A stretch of DNA of 64,000 nucleotides from Qipengyuania gelatinilytica (GTDB lineage: Bacteria > Pseudomonadota > Alphaproteobacteria > Sphingomonadales > Sphingomonadaceae). Below the pieces are notes generated by a model, which did not search any database, was not told the DNA's origin, and saw only the letters and a program-made list of their open reading frames with translations. Position numbers and translations under genes: made by a program. The DNA is taken from NCBI RefSeq assembly GCF_019711315.1, contig NZ_CP081294.1, forward strand, positions 1,302,001-1,366,000, written 5' to 3'. Below, piece after piece: positions 55,465 through 63,671 of this stretch. Numbering within the stretch: position 1 is the stretch's first letter; each line of letters opens with the position of its first letter.

Positions 55465-55998
55465 ATGACCGCTAGCGCCCTTCCCGCCTTCCTGATCCGC
55501 CGATCCGGACCGATGGACCTGACCCCGATGATGCGCGCCATGGTTATCGGTGCGGGCGGCTTGATGACTGCAATTTGCGTGATTGCGATCACCCGCGGGC
55601 TTCTCGGCATGACGCCGGACCTTCCGCACCTCAGGAATATCGCGGTGGCCTTCCACGTCAGCACCGTGATCCCCTGTGTCCCTCTTGGCGCATATCTCCT
55701 GCTCGCCAGGAAGGGCACACCGATGCACAAACAGCTCGGCAAGCTGTGGGTCGTCCTGATGGTGATCACGGCGACCTCCACCATTTTCATCCATGATGGA
55801 ATGCGGCTCACCTGGATCCACATCTTCGTGCCGATCACCTACCGCGCCGCCTGGCTCATCGTGTCGAGCGCCCGCAAGGGCGACATCGCCACTCACCGAA
55901 AGGAGATTGTCGGTCTCTTCTTCGGAGCGCTGATGATCCCGGGCATCGCGGCCATTGTCTTGCCGGGACGCCTGATGAACGTGATGCTGTTCTGGTAA
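55465..55998 (+). CDS. DUF2306 membrane protein
   Basis: A 177-residue protein with four predicted membrane helices (VIGAGGLMTAICVIAITRG, AFHVSTVIPCVPLGAYLLL, LWVVLMVITATSTIFI, EIVGLFFGALMIPGIAAIVL). Conserved histidines at HVSTVIP and the TPMHKQLGKLW and THRKEIVGLF motifs match DUF2306, whose function is unknown. The start at 55465 follows a GGAGA. Divergent from the membrane LytTR regulator, a common pairing. Its stop is one base from the purT stop. Confidence 0.82.
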   Translation: MTASALPAFLIRRSGPMDLTPMMRAMVIGAGGLMTAICVIAITRGLLGMTPDLPHLRNIAVAFHVSTVIPCVPLGAYLLLARKGTPMHKQLGKLWVVLMVITATSTIFIHDGMRLTWIHIFVPITYRAAWLIVSSARKGDIATHRKEIVGLFFGALMIPGIAAIVLPGRLMNVMLFW

Positions 55999-55999
55999 G

Positions 56000-57163
56000 T
56001 CAGTCGCCGTAGACGATGCGCACCTTGTGGGCGGCATCGCGGGCCTTGCGGCGGGCCTCGTCGGTTTCGCCCGCCGTCGCCAGCGTCACACCCATGCGGC
56101 GGAAGGGGCGACTGGTGGGCTTGGCGAAAATGCGCAGGTCGGTCCCGTCTTCCTCCAGCGCTTCGGCAAGGCCTGCATAGGACAGGTCCGAGTTGTCGCG
56201 ATCGGCAAGGATCACTGCGCTGGCCGAGGGACGGGCGCGCAACTGCGCTGGCACGGGCAGCCCCATGACCGCGCGGGCATGGAGATCGAATTCGGTCAGG
56301 TTCTGGCTGACCAGCGTGACCATGCCCGTGTCATGCGGCCGGGGGCTGAGTTCGGAGAAGATGACCTCTTCGCCCTTCACGAAGAACTCCACCCCGAAGA
56401 GGCCGTAGCCGCCCAGATCGTCGACCACTTTCCTCGCCATTTCCTGCGCCTTGGCAGTGGCCGCATCGGACATCGGCGTGGGCTGCCAGCTTTCCTGGTA
56501 ATCGCCACGCTCCTGCCGGTGGCCGATCGGCGGGCAGAAGGTCACGCCCGTCTTGTGGCGAACGGTCAGCAAGGTGATCTCGTAATCGAAATCGACGAAT
56601 TGCTCGACGATGACGCGCTGACGGTCGCCGCGCATATTGGCGCAGGCATAGTCCCACGCCTCTTCGAGCTTGTCCTCTTCGCGCACCGTGCTCTGGCCCT
56701 TGCCGCTGGACGACATGACCGGCTTGATGACGCAGGGAAATCCGGTGTGCTCGGCAGCCGCCTTCACCTCGTCGAGGTTCTTCGCATAGCGATAACGCGA
56801 GGTGACGAGACCCAGATCGTTCGCCGCAAGATCGCGGATGGCATCGCGGTTCATGGTGAGCTGCGCAGCGCGGGCCGAGGGCACGACGGTGAAGCCTTCC
56901 TCCTCAAGTTCGGCGAGCACGGCGGTGCGGATCGCCTCGATCTCGGGCACGATATAGTCGGGGCCATGCTTCTCCGCCGCTGCGCGCAATTTCTCGCCAT
57001 CGAGCATGGAGAAGACCTCGCGCTCATCCGCCACCTGCATGGCGGGCGCATCGTCATAGGCATCGCAGGCCACGACATAGGCGCCGAGGCGCTTGGCAGA
57101 GATCACAAACTCGCGGCCCAGTTCGCCCGAGCCGAGAAGGAGGATCTTCGCGGTGTGGCTCAC
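56000..57163 (-). CDS. purT: Formate-dependent phosphoribosylglycinamide formyltransferase
   Basis: A 387-residue ATP-grasp enzyme that uses formate and ATP to formylate GAR in purine synthesis. Landmarks are LLLGSGELGREFVISAKRLG, PEIEAIRTAVL, the ATP-binding FPCVIKPVMSSSGKGQSTV, and FSELSPRPHDTGMVTL. Complete length. It overlaps the lysC stop by four bases. Formate may come from purU (52201) and hutG (40547) in this same window. Confidence 0.95.
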   Translation of the reverse strand: MSHTAKILLLGSGELGREFVISAKRLGAYVVACDAYDDAPAMQVADEREVFSMLDGEKLRAAAEKHGPDYIVPEIEAIRTAVLAELEEEGFTVVPSARAAQLTMNRDAIRDLAANDLGLVTSRYRYAKNLDEVKAAAEHTGFPCVIKPVMSSSGKGQSTVREEDKLEEAWDYACANMRGDRQRVIVEQFVDFDYEITLLTVRHKTGVTFCPPIGHRQERGDYQESWQPTPMSDAATAKAQEMARKVVDDLGGYGLFGVEFFVKGEEVIFSELSPRPHDTGMVTLVSQNLTEFDLHARAVMGLPVPAQLRARPSASAVILADRDNSDLSYAGLAEALEEDGTDLRIFAKPTSRPFRRMGVTLATAGETDEARRKARDAAHKVRIVYGD

Positions 57164-58440
57164 GCAGCCTCGTCCGCCGCGTCGAGGCCGTAGGCGGTGT
57201 GCAGAACGCGTACCGCCAGTTCGGTCTCGTCCTCGTCGATCATCACACTGACCTTGATTTCGGAGGTGGTGATCGCCTGAATGTTGATTCCGCGGTCGGC
57301 AAGCGCCTTGAACATGGTCGCCGCGACGCCCGCGTGGCTCTTCATGCCGACGCCGACGACGCTGATCTTGGCGATCTGGCTGTCGGTAATGATGCGGTTG
57401 AAGCCGATGTCCTCGCGCTTGTCTTCGAGCAGCGCCTGCGCGCGCGCGAGGTCGGCTTGCGGGACCGTGAAGGTCACGTCGGTCTCGCCCTTGTCGCGGC
57501 CGACGTTCTGGATGATCATGTCGACATTGATGCTGGCGGCGGCAAGCGGCTCGAAGATGTGCGCCACCGCGCCGGGCTTGTCGGGCACGCGGGTGAGGAT
57601 GATCTTGGCTTCGTTCTTGTCATGCGCGATGCCGGTTACGTGCTGGCGTTCCACTTCGCCCTTCTCCACCAATTCGTCCATTTCTTCTTCCGACACGATC
57701 ATCGTGCCCGGAAGCTCGTCCGCGGGGACGGCATCGTCGCCCACGAAGCTGGAGAGGACCTGCACGCGCACGCCCTCTTTCATTGCAAGACCCACGCTGC
57801 GGGTCTGCAGCACCTTCGCGCCCACACTCGCCAGTTCGAGCATTTCCTCGTAGGTCACCGCCTTCAGCTTGCGCGCCTTGGCGACGATGCGCGGGTCGGT
57901 CGTGTAGACGCCGTCGACGTCGGTATAGATGTCGCAGCGGTCGGCCTTGACCGCAGCCGCCACCGCCACTGCCGACGTATCCGAGCCGCCACGGCCCATG
58001 GTGGTGATACGGCCGTCGTCCGACACGCCCTGGAAGCCGGGGATGACCGCGATCTCTCCGGCAGCCATGGATTTCGCCAGCGCATCGCCGTCGATGGTGT
58101 CGACGCGGGCCTTGGCATGGGCCTCGATCGTGCGGACGGGCAATTGCCAGCCGAGCCAGCTTCGCGCCTTGCAGCCGAGCGATTGCAGAGTGAGTGCCAG
58201 GAGGCCCGAGGTCACCTGTTCGCCACTGGCGACGACGACGTCATATTCCGCCGGGTCGTAAAGCGCATTGGCTTCGCGGCAGAAGTTCACCAGCCGGTCG
58301 GTCTCGCCCGCCATGGCGCTGACGACGACCGCGACCTCATTGCCGCCCGCAGCCTGCTTGCGCACGATATTGGCGACGCGGCGAATGCGTTCGGTCCCCG
58401 CCATCGAGGTGCCGCCGAATTTCATCACGATACGTGCCAA
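57160..58440 (-). CDS. lysC: Aspartate kinase
   Basis: A 426-residue enzyme for the first step of the aspartate family pathway (lysine, threonine, methionine). The kinase motif is MKFGGTSMAG at the N terminus, with the FQGVSDDGRITTMGRGGSDTS segment binding aspartate and ATP. Two ACT domains after about residue 265 (ILTRVPDKPGAVAH, AKISVVGVGMKSHAGV) give feedback control by amino acids. Length is that of the class without a fused dehydrogenase. Upstream partner of purT. Confidence 0.95.
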   Translation of the reverse strand: MARIVMKFGGTSMAGTERIRRVANIVRKQAAGGNEVAVVVSAMAGETDRLVNFCREANALYDPAEYDVVVASGEQVTSGLLALTLQSLGCKARSWLGWQLPVRTIEAHAKARVDTIDGDALAKSMAAGEIAVIPGFQGVSDDGRITTMGRGGSDTSAVAVAAAVKADRCDIYTDVDGVYTTDPRIVAKARKLKAVTYEEMLELASVGAKVLQTRSVGLAMKEGVRVQVLSSFVGDDAVPADELPGTMIVSEEEMDELVEKGEVERQHVTGIAHDKNEAKIILTRVPDKPGAVAHIFEPLAAASINVDMIIQNVGRDKGETDVTFTVPQADLARAQALLEDKREDIGFNRIITDSQIAKISVVGVGMKSHAGVAATMFKALADRGINIQAITTSEIKVSVMIDEDETELAVRVLHTAYGLDAADEAA

Positions 58441-58492
58441 GCGGGATGTCTCCGTGCTGGAATGCTTACGTTGAGGCTGCTAGCCACGCCGC

Positions 58493-59251
58493 ATGAGCGA
58501 TGCAACCACGACCAATCCAAGCAATACTTCAGCGGGCCAAACGATCCGCCCCGATGAGGCGGCGCATTTCGGCAAGCTGGCGAAGGACTGGTGGGACCCG
58601 AAGGGTTCTTCCGCCATGCTCCACAAGCTCAATCCGGTCCGGCTCGAATTCCTGCGCGAGGCGATCGATATGCACTGGGCGGGCGATATCCGCGATGCCA
58701 AGCCGCTCGCGGGCAAGAGCGCGCTCGACGTCGGTTGCGGCGCGGGCCTGCTGTGCGAACCGCTGGCGCGTCTCGGCGCCGAAGTCACCGGCATCGACGC
58801 AGCGCCCGAGAACACGGCGGCCGCCGCTCTCCATGCCGAGAGGAGCGGGCTCGACATCCGCTACATGGCAGGCGAGCTGGCAAGCCACGATATCGGCACG
58901 TTCGATCTCGTCACCGCGATGGAAGTGATCGAGCATGTCGCCGACAAGCAGGCCTTCGCTTCCCAGCTGGCAGCCCGGCTGGCCGACGGCGGGCTGATGG
59001 TCCTCTCAACCCCCAACCGCACCGTGCGTTCGCGCACGCTGATGATCGGCGCTGCGGAGGGCTTCGGTCTCATCCCTAGGGGCACGCATCACTGGGACGA
59101 TTTCGTCACGCCCGAAGAACTGTCCGATATCCTTGCCGAAGCTGGCCTGACGATGGGCGAACCGCGCGGCATCGCCTTTTCGCCGATGAAGGGTCTCCAC
59201 CTCTCGGGCGACCTCTCGCTCAATTACATCGTCACTGCGCGAGCGCGCTGA
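58493..59251 (+). CDS. ubiG: Ubiquinone biosynthesis O-methyltransferase UbiG
   Basis: A 252-residue SAM-dependent methyltransferase acting twice in ubiquinone synthesis. It begins with EAAHFGKLAKDWWDPKGSSA, typical of UbiG, then the SAM motif LDVGCGAGLLCEPLARLGAE and the later LSTPNRTVRS and PRGTHHWDDFV. The 3' end overlaps the convergent phosphodiesterase gene by 20 bases. Divergent from lysC. Confidence 0.95.
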   Translation: MSDATTTNPSNTSAGQTIRPDEAAHFGKLAKDWWDPKGSSAMLHKLNPVRLEFLREAIDMHWAGDIRDAKPLAGKSALDVGCGAGLLCEPLARLGAEVTGIDAAPENTAAAALHAERSGLDIRYMAGELASHDIGTFDLVTAMEVIEHVADKQAFASQLAARLADGGLMVLSTPNRTVRSRTLMIGAAEGFGLIPRGTHHWDDFVTPEELSDILAEAGLTMGEPRGIAFSPMKGLHLSGDLSLNYIVTARAR

Positions 59252-60281
59252 CCACCAGCCCGGGATCGTCGGTAAACACGCCGTCGATGCCCTGCGCCTT
59301 CAGGATCGTCACCATGCCGAGCATATCACCCGTGCCGTTTTCCGCCTCTCCGCGGCGGAGCATGGGCGGCAGGTAGGCGTTTTCCTTGCGTAGCGTCCAT
59401 GCATGGACGTCCAGGCCAGCCTCTTTCGCATCGTCGACTACGCCGCTCGGAATACCCTCGGGCCCGAACAGCAGGCGCAAGTCCGCACCGATTGCATCGG
59501 CATAGGTCGCAATTTCGGCCAGCCCGACCGGCGCGACCATGTCATCGTAACGAAGCGCCGGTTCGTCGGCCGGGCCGTCATCAAGTTTGACGAGCTGCAC
59601 CAGCGGGACATCGACCAGCCGGTCGAGCCTGCGCAGCGGCCCGACTTCGAAGCTCTGCACGAAAACCGCATCATCGGCATCGTCGAGGTCGGCTTCGCGC
59701 AGCGCGCGCACCAGCAGGTCGACACTGTCTATGCCCTCGTCCTGGAGCAGGAAGGTGGGGTGCTTGAGTTCGGGATAGAGGCCGATGGTGCGGCCGGTCT
59801 CGACTTCCTTGGCACGAACGAGCTGCACGATCTCCGCGAAGGTCGGGATGGAGTACAACCCGTCGAACCGCGCATTTGCAGGCCGCATGCCGGGGAGGCG
59901 TTCCTTTGCGCGCAAGCTGCGTATTTCGGCGAGCGTGAAATCCTCGGCGAACCAGCCGCTCACCAGCCGCCCGTCGATGGTCTTGCTGCGGCGACGGTCC
60001 GCAAACTCCTCGCGGGCAGCGACGTCGGTCGTGTCCGACAATTCGTTCTCGTGGCGCGCGACTAGGACGAGATCCTTGGTCACCACGAGGTCAGGCTCGA
60101 TGTAGTCCGCGCCCTGGTCGATCGCGCGTTCATAAGCTGCAAGGGTGTGCTCCGGACGCTCTCCGCTGGCGCCGCGGTGGGCGATCACGAGCATTTCGTC
60201 GGCAAAAGCGCTCGTTCCGGCGAACAACAGGCCCAACATTAGGACAAATTTTACCACGAATCGGGAGAATCGAGGGGTCAT
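59232..60281 (-). CDS. glpQ: Glycerophosphodiester phosphodiesterase (periplasmic type)
   Basis: A 349-residue exported TIM-barrel enzyme (signal FSRFVVKFVLMLGLLFAGTSAFA). The catalytic HRGASGERPEHTLAAY holds two histidines and a Glu. DYIEPDLVVTKD and ARHENELSDTTDV add the metal ligands, and GVFTDDPGLV ends the barrel. It splits glycerophosphodiesters to glycerol 3-phosphate. ATG 60281 has AGGAG nine bases upstream. Its start codon shares the CATG with a divergent small ORF. Confidence 0.9.
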   Translation of the reverse strand: MTPRFSRFVVKFVLMLGLLFAGTSAFADEMLVIAHRGASGERPEHTLAAYERAIDQGADYIEPDLVVTKDLVLVARHENELSDTTDVAAREEFADRRRSKTIDGRLVSGWFAEDFTLAEIRSLRAKERLPGMRPANARFDGLYSIPTFAEIVQLVRAKEVETGRTIGLYPELKHPTFLLQDEGIDSVDLLVRALREADLDDADDAVFVQSFEVGPLRRLDRLVDVPLVQLVKLDDGPADEPALRYDDMVAPVGLAEIATYADAIGADLRLLFGPEGIPSGVVDDAKEAGLDVHAWTLRKENAYLPPMLRRGEAENGTGDMLGMVTILKAQGIDGVFTDDPGLVVSALAQ

Positions 60282-60447
60282 GATCAAGAAGCTCCTACTC
60301 GGTGCGGCCATTGTGGTTGGGCTGATATACGGCTCCCACGGCGACTACAGCACCATCAAACGCCTGATCGACAGCTCTGCGAACGAGAACGCGCGCGGCT
60401 GGACGCATGGCGACAACCACGGCTGGGGTGACAGCAGCGGCTTCTAG
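60280..60447 (+). CDS. Possible small exported peptide, 55 aa
   Basis: The frame reads MIKKLLLGAAIVVGLIYG, a good signal or membrane segment, then a polar tail ending ARGWTHGDNHGWGDSSGF. GAGGGG lies just two bases before the ATG, and GGGAG about 11 bases away, so the ribosome site is ambiguous. Its ATG and that of the divergent phosphodiesterase share one CATG. Any promoter would lie inside that gene. The tail is rich in Gly, His, Asp. Real expression is unproven. Confidence 0.45.
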   Translation: MIKKLLLGAAIVVGLIYGSHGDYSTIKRLIDSSANENARGWTHGDNHGWGDSSGF

Positions 60448-60788
60448 AGCGCCGCCTGCCACTCGTCTTCCCTGAAGCCCACCAGAACCCCGCCGGAATG
60501 CTCCGCGACGGGGCGCTTGATCATGCTCGGATGCTCCACCATGAGGCGCACCGCCTTGGCGCGGTCGATATCGGCTTTGTCCTCGTCGCACAGCTTGCGG
60601 AAAGTCGTGCCGCGCTTGTTGAGCAGCACCTCCCAGCCGACCGCATCGGACCAGCTTTCAAGCTTGCCTGCGTCCACGCCTTCCTTCTTGTAGTCGTGGA
60701 AGGCGTAAGCGATGCCGTTCGCATCGAGCCATTTCCTCGCCTTCTTGACGGTGTCGCAATTGGGAATGCCGTAGATCTGGATGGTCAA
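60444..60788 (-). CDS. ArsC/Spx/YffB-family thioredoxin-fold protein
   Basis: A 114-residue protein starting at TTG 60788 (AGGA eight bases upstream). It begins (M)TIQIYGIPNCDTVKKARKWL, with a single redox-type cysteine in PNCDTVKK, then TTFRKLCDED and the HPSMIKRPVAEH segment. These are the marks of the YffB/ArsC-related family, usually monothiol reductases using glutathione. An arsenate role is not supported by context. Overlaps the possible peptide gene by four bases. Confidence 0.85.
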   Translation of the reverse strand: MTIQIYGIPNCDTVKKARKWLDANGIAYAFHDYKKEGVDAGKLESWSDAVGWEVLLNKRGTTFRKLCDEDKADIDRAKAVRLMVEHPSMIKRPVAEHSGGVLVGFREDEWQAAL

Positions 60789-60859
60789 GCTGCTTGTCCT
60801 ACAGGGTTGAACGCATGGGACACGGTCCTGCGCGAAAAAGCGTCGAACCGCAAAACTTG

Positions 60860-60891
60860 CGCAAAATCGAGGCTGGAGGCGTGATTTTGCG
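60860..60891. repeat. Perfect 9-bp inverted repeat between ruvC and the ArsC-like gene
   Basis: CGCAAAATC (60860-60868) and GATTTTGCG (60883-60891) flank a 14-base loop. It lies 17 bp after the ruvC stop, so it may be part of a terminator, or an operator for the downstream ArsC-like gene. A clean T tract is missing on the minus strand. Confidence 0.45.
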
Positions 60892-60907
60892 ACTTCATGA
60901 CAGAGGC

Positions 60908-61390
60908 CTAGCGTGAAGGCTGCGTGGAGGACAGGTGCGCGCTGGCTATCGCCACGGCGAGCGCGTCTGCCGCATCGGCGCCAGCGATCTTCGCGCCCGG
61001 CAGCAGCACCTTGAGCATCGCCTGCACCTGCGCCTTGTCCGCGCCACCTGTGCCGACAACCGCTTTCTTGACCAGCCGCGCAGCATGTTCGCTCACATCG
61101 AGACCGGCGCCACCACACGCGGCCAGCACCGCGCCGCGCGCCTGAGCCAGCTTCAGCGTCGATTGCGGATTCTTGTTGACGAAGACTTCTTCCGCCGCCG
61201 CACGGTCGGGCTTGTGTTCGGCGATCACCGCTTCGAGCACAGTCTGCAAATGCGACAGCCGCTGCGCAATCGGCGCCTTGGGATCGGTCGGCACCTGCCC
61301 GTTGGCGATATGCGCAATGCGCGAGCCCTCGGCCTGGATCACGCCCCAGCCGGTGCAGCTGAGCGAAGGGTCGAGGCCGAGGATGATCAT
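60908..61390 (-). CDS. ruvC: Crossover junction endodeoxyribonuclease RuvC
   Basis: A 160-residue Holliday-junction resolvase. Catalytic acids are in ILGLDPSLSCTGWG (Asp near residue 6), AAAEEVFVNKNP (Glu) and the late ADAADALAVAIA (Asp pair). STLKLAQARGAVLAA is also conserved. It cuts junctions made during recombination and fork repair, usually with RuvAB. Here it follows yebC with a 31-residue peptide gene between; ruvA and ruvB are not in the window. Confidence 0.95.
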   Translation of the reverse strand: MIILGLDPSLSCTGWGVIQAEGSRIAHIANGQVPTDPKAPIAQRLSHLQTVLEAVIAEHKPDRAAAEEVFVNKNPQSTLKLAQARGAVLAACGGAGLDVSEHAARLVKKAVVGTGGADKAQVQAMLKVLLPGAKIAGADAADALAVAIASAHLSSTQPSR

Positions 61391-61403
61391 CGCGCAGCCC
61401 CGC

Positions 61404-61499
61404 TCATTCCAGCCCGATAAGCCAGCCGAGCCGCCACGCGATGGCGAGCAGGAAAGCGCTGGCGAGGGTCAGGAAAATTGCCCACTCGCGCAGCTTCAT
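61404..61499 (-). CDS. Single-pass membrane micropeptide, 31 aa
   Basis: Between yebC and ruvC the minus strand encodes MKLREWAIFLTLASAFLLA followed by IAWRLGWLIGLE. The ATG at 61499 has GAGG nine bases upstream and starts 11 bases after the yebC stop. The peptide is one hydrophobic helix with a basic N terminus. Its position in a tight yebC-peptide-ruvC run suggests co-transcription. No family is known to me. The good ribosome site and hydrophobic pattern support it being real. Confidence 0.55.
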   Translation of the reverse strand: MKLREWAIFLTLASAFLLAIAWRLGWLIGLE

Positions 61500-61510
61500 C
61501 GCTGGACGCC

Positions 61511-62257
61511 TCAGGCGCCCACCTTCTCCATGACCTCGTCGGAGATTTCGTAATTGCCCCAGACGGTCTGGACGTCGTCATCGTCTTCCAGAGCGTCGAT
61601 CAGCTTGATCAGCGTGCCGGCACCCTTTTCGTCCATCTCGACGGTGATGTTCGGCTTCCATGCGAGCTTCACGTTCTCCGCTTCGCCAAGCGCCTTTTCG
61701 AGATCGCCTGCAACCTGGTGGAGGTCCTCCGCTGCGGTCCAGATCGTGTGGCCGTCTTCGCTGCTCTCGATGTCTTCGGCGCCCGCTTCCATCGCCGCTT
61801 CGAGGACCTTGTCCTCGTCACCTGCACTGGCCGGGTATTCGATCAGGCCGAGGCGTTCGAAACCGTGCTGGACGCTGCCCTCGGTGCCAAGGTTGCCGCC
61901 GTTCTTCGAAAACGCAGTGCGCACGGCGGTGGCAGTGCGGTTGCGGTTGTCGGTCAGCGCTTCGACGATGATCGCGCTGCCGCCCGGACCATATCCTTCG
62001 TAGCGGACTTCCTCGTAATTCTCCGCATCCGAAGCCGAAGCCTTGTCGATCGCGCGCTGGATGTTGTCCTTCGGCATCGACTGGCTCTTGGCGGCGTTTA
62101 CCGCCAGGCGCAGGCGCGGGTTCATGTCCGGATCGGGCATGCCCATTTTCGCGGCCACGGTGATTTCGCGGCTGAGCTTGGAAAACAGGTTCGAGCGCTT
62201 TTTGTCCTGCGCGCCCTTGCGGTGCATGATGTTCTTGAACTTGGAATGGCCTGCCAT
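61511..62257 (-). CDS. yebC: YebC/PmpR-family protein (transcription or translation factor)
   Basis: A 248-residue three-domain protein. It begins [19 protein letters not shown], the universal start of the family, and continues [23 protein letters not shown] and [19 protein letters not shown]. YebC proteins have been described as DNA-binding regulators, and more recently as helpers of ribosomes at proline stretches. Full length. First gene of the yebC-peptide-ruvC unit. Confidence 0.95.
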   Translation of the reverse strand: MAGHSKFKNIMHRKGAQDKKRSNLFSKLSREITVAAKMGMPDPDMNPRLRLAVNAAKSQSMPKDNIQRAIDKASASDAENYEEVRYEGYGPGGSAIIVEALTDNRNRTATAVRTAFSKNGGNLGTEGSVQHGFERLGLIEYPASAGDEDKVLEAAMEAGAEDIESSEDGHTIWTAAEDLHQVAGDLEKALGEAENVKLAWKPNITVEMDEKGAGTLIKLIDALEDDDDVQTVWGNYEISDEVMEKVGA

Positions 62258-62519
62258 GGGTTTTCTTACCGTGTGCAAATGAATGGATATCGGGCGGTCC
62301 CTTAGCCCGCTCCGCCCCCTCACGACAACCCTCGTGACAAGTGCAACATATGTGAATCCGCGCATTCAAAGCCGGTTCATGGCCAAGGCGCTAAACCCCT
62401 GATCATTCGCTGGAAGAATGCCTGGGGGAAACGGCACGCGGCGACAGTATCGAAAATTCGTGTATGGTGGGCACCAAGATAGTGCGATGCGCCGGACGCG
62501 AAGCGAAAGGACCAATGCC

Positions 62520-63251
62520 ATGACTACCCGTAACATGGGGTGGGGGCACAAGCTGAAGCTGGCCTCCATTCCGATGATCCTTGCAGGTCTTGCCGCCTGT
62601 GCCACGCCGGCATTCAAGGCCGACGTATCCCGTTTCGAATCGCAATTGCCCGCCCCGCAGGGCGAAAGCTTTGCCGTGGTCGCAGACGATCCGGCGCTGG
62701 CCGGCGGTCTCGAATTCTCGCAATATGCCGATATGGTCGAAGAGCAGATGGTGCGCCTCGGCTATGCCGAAGCCGCCACGCCCGAAGAGGCCACGCTGCT
62801 GGTCCGCTTCGACTATGGCGTCGACAACGGGCGCGAGCGGGTCCGCACGACCGGCTTCCACGACCCGTTCTATTCGCCCTGGTACGGCTACCGCGGCTAC
62901 AGCGGCTTCGTTCGCCCGCGCTACTATCGCACCCGCGACGGCCGCATCATCCGCACCCGTAGCTATTACGGCGGACGCTGGGGTTACGGGTTCAACGACC
63001 CTTGGTTCGGCGGCCCCGAAGTCCGCAGCTACACCGTCTATACCAGCGGCATCGACATGAAGATCGACCGCACGGCCACCGGCGAGCGGCTGTTCGAAGG
63101 CAAGGCGCAGGCCCTGTCGACCTCGAACCGCCTGCAGTACCTCGTGCCGAACCTGGTCGAGGCCATGTTCACCGACTTCCCGGGCAATTCGGGCGAAACG
63201 GTGCGCATCTCGATCAAGCCGGAAGAAAAGACGGTCCGCCGGATCGACTAA
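62520..63251 (+). CDS. DUF4136-family exported protein (paralog of the 4046 gene)
   Basis: A 243-residue protein with a signal and lipobox (ASIPMILAGLAAC, Cys27). The mature part includes a tyrosine- and arginine-rich segment (residues about 115-150; PFYSPWYGYRGYSGFVRPRY) and ends LVEAMFTDFPGNSGETVRI. This DFPGNxGET tail is shared with the lipoprotein at 4046-4654. The ATG at 62520 has AAAGGA 10 bases upstream. Envelope protein of unknown function, with its own terminator. Confidence 0.8.
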   Translation: MTTRNMGWGHKLKLASIPMILAGLAACATPAFKADVSRFESQLPAPQGESFAVVADDPALAGGLEFSQYADMVEEQMVRLGYAEAATPEEATLLVRFDYGVDNGRERVRTTGFHDPFYSPWYGYRGYSGFVRPRYYRTRDGRIIRTRSYYGGRWGYGFNDPWFGGPEVRSYTVYTSGIDMKIDRTATGERLFEGKAQALSTSNRLQYLVPNLVEAMFTDFPGNSGETVRISIKPEEKTVRRID

Positions 63252-63289
63252 ACAGAAAAGTTCATCGTCTTGGACGGGGAACACCGAGG

Positions 63290-63320
63290 AAGGGCGGCCA
63301 TGGATCGGGTCGCCCTTTTT
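63290..63320 (+). terminator. Terminator after the second DUF4136 gene
   Basis: AAGGGCG and CGCCCTT form a 7-bp stem with a 14-base loop followed by TTT, 39 bp after the stop codon. Confidence 0.7.
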
Positions 63321-63380
63321 CGTGCCCTTCACGCAAAGGCCGCAGGCATGCTATAAAGCGCGCCAATTGAAGGAGATGAG

Positions 63381-63671
63381 ATGATGACCGCCCTTGCCGC
63401 ACCCGCCGCAAACCGCATCCGCGCGATCTACTGGACCGTGGCCGCGCTCGTTCTCTTGCTGCCGGCGATTGCCATGCAGGTCACCGCCGATGTCAATTGG
63501 GGACCGGGCGATTTCGCCATGATGGGCGGCTTGCTTGCGCTGGTCGGGATCGGCATCGAGATGGCGCTGCGCGCGACACTCGGCACGCGCGCACGGATGA
63601 TCGCCATCGGCGCCATACTGGCGCTGTTCCTGCTGGTCTGGGCCGAGCTGGCCGTTGGGCTGTTCGACTAA
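63381..63671 (+). CDS. Small three-helix membrane protein, 96 aa
   Basis: The product starts [18 protein letters not shown] and has three hydrophobic helices ([57 protein letters not shown]). GGAGATG lies upstream. Such short proteins are common beside dut in related genomes only as unknown membrane proteins. Function unknown. It overlaps dut by four bases at the 3' ends. Confidence 0.65.
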   Translation: MMTALAAPAANRIRAIYWTVAALVLLLPAIAMQVTADVNWGPGDFAMMGGLLALVGIGIEMALRATLGTRARMIAIGAILALFLLVWAELAVGLFD

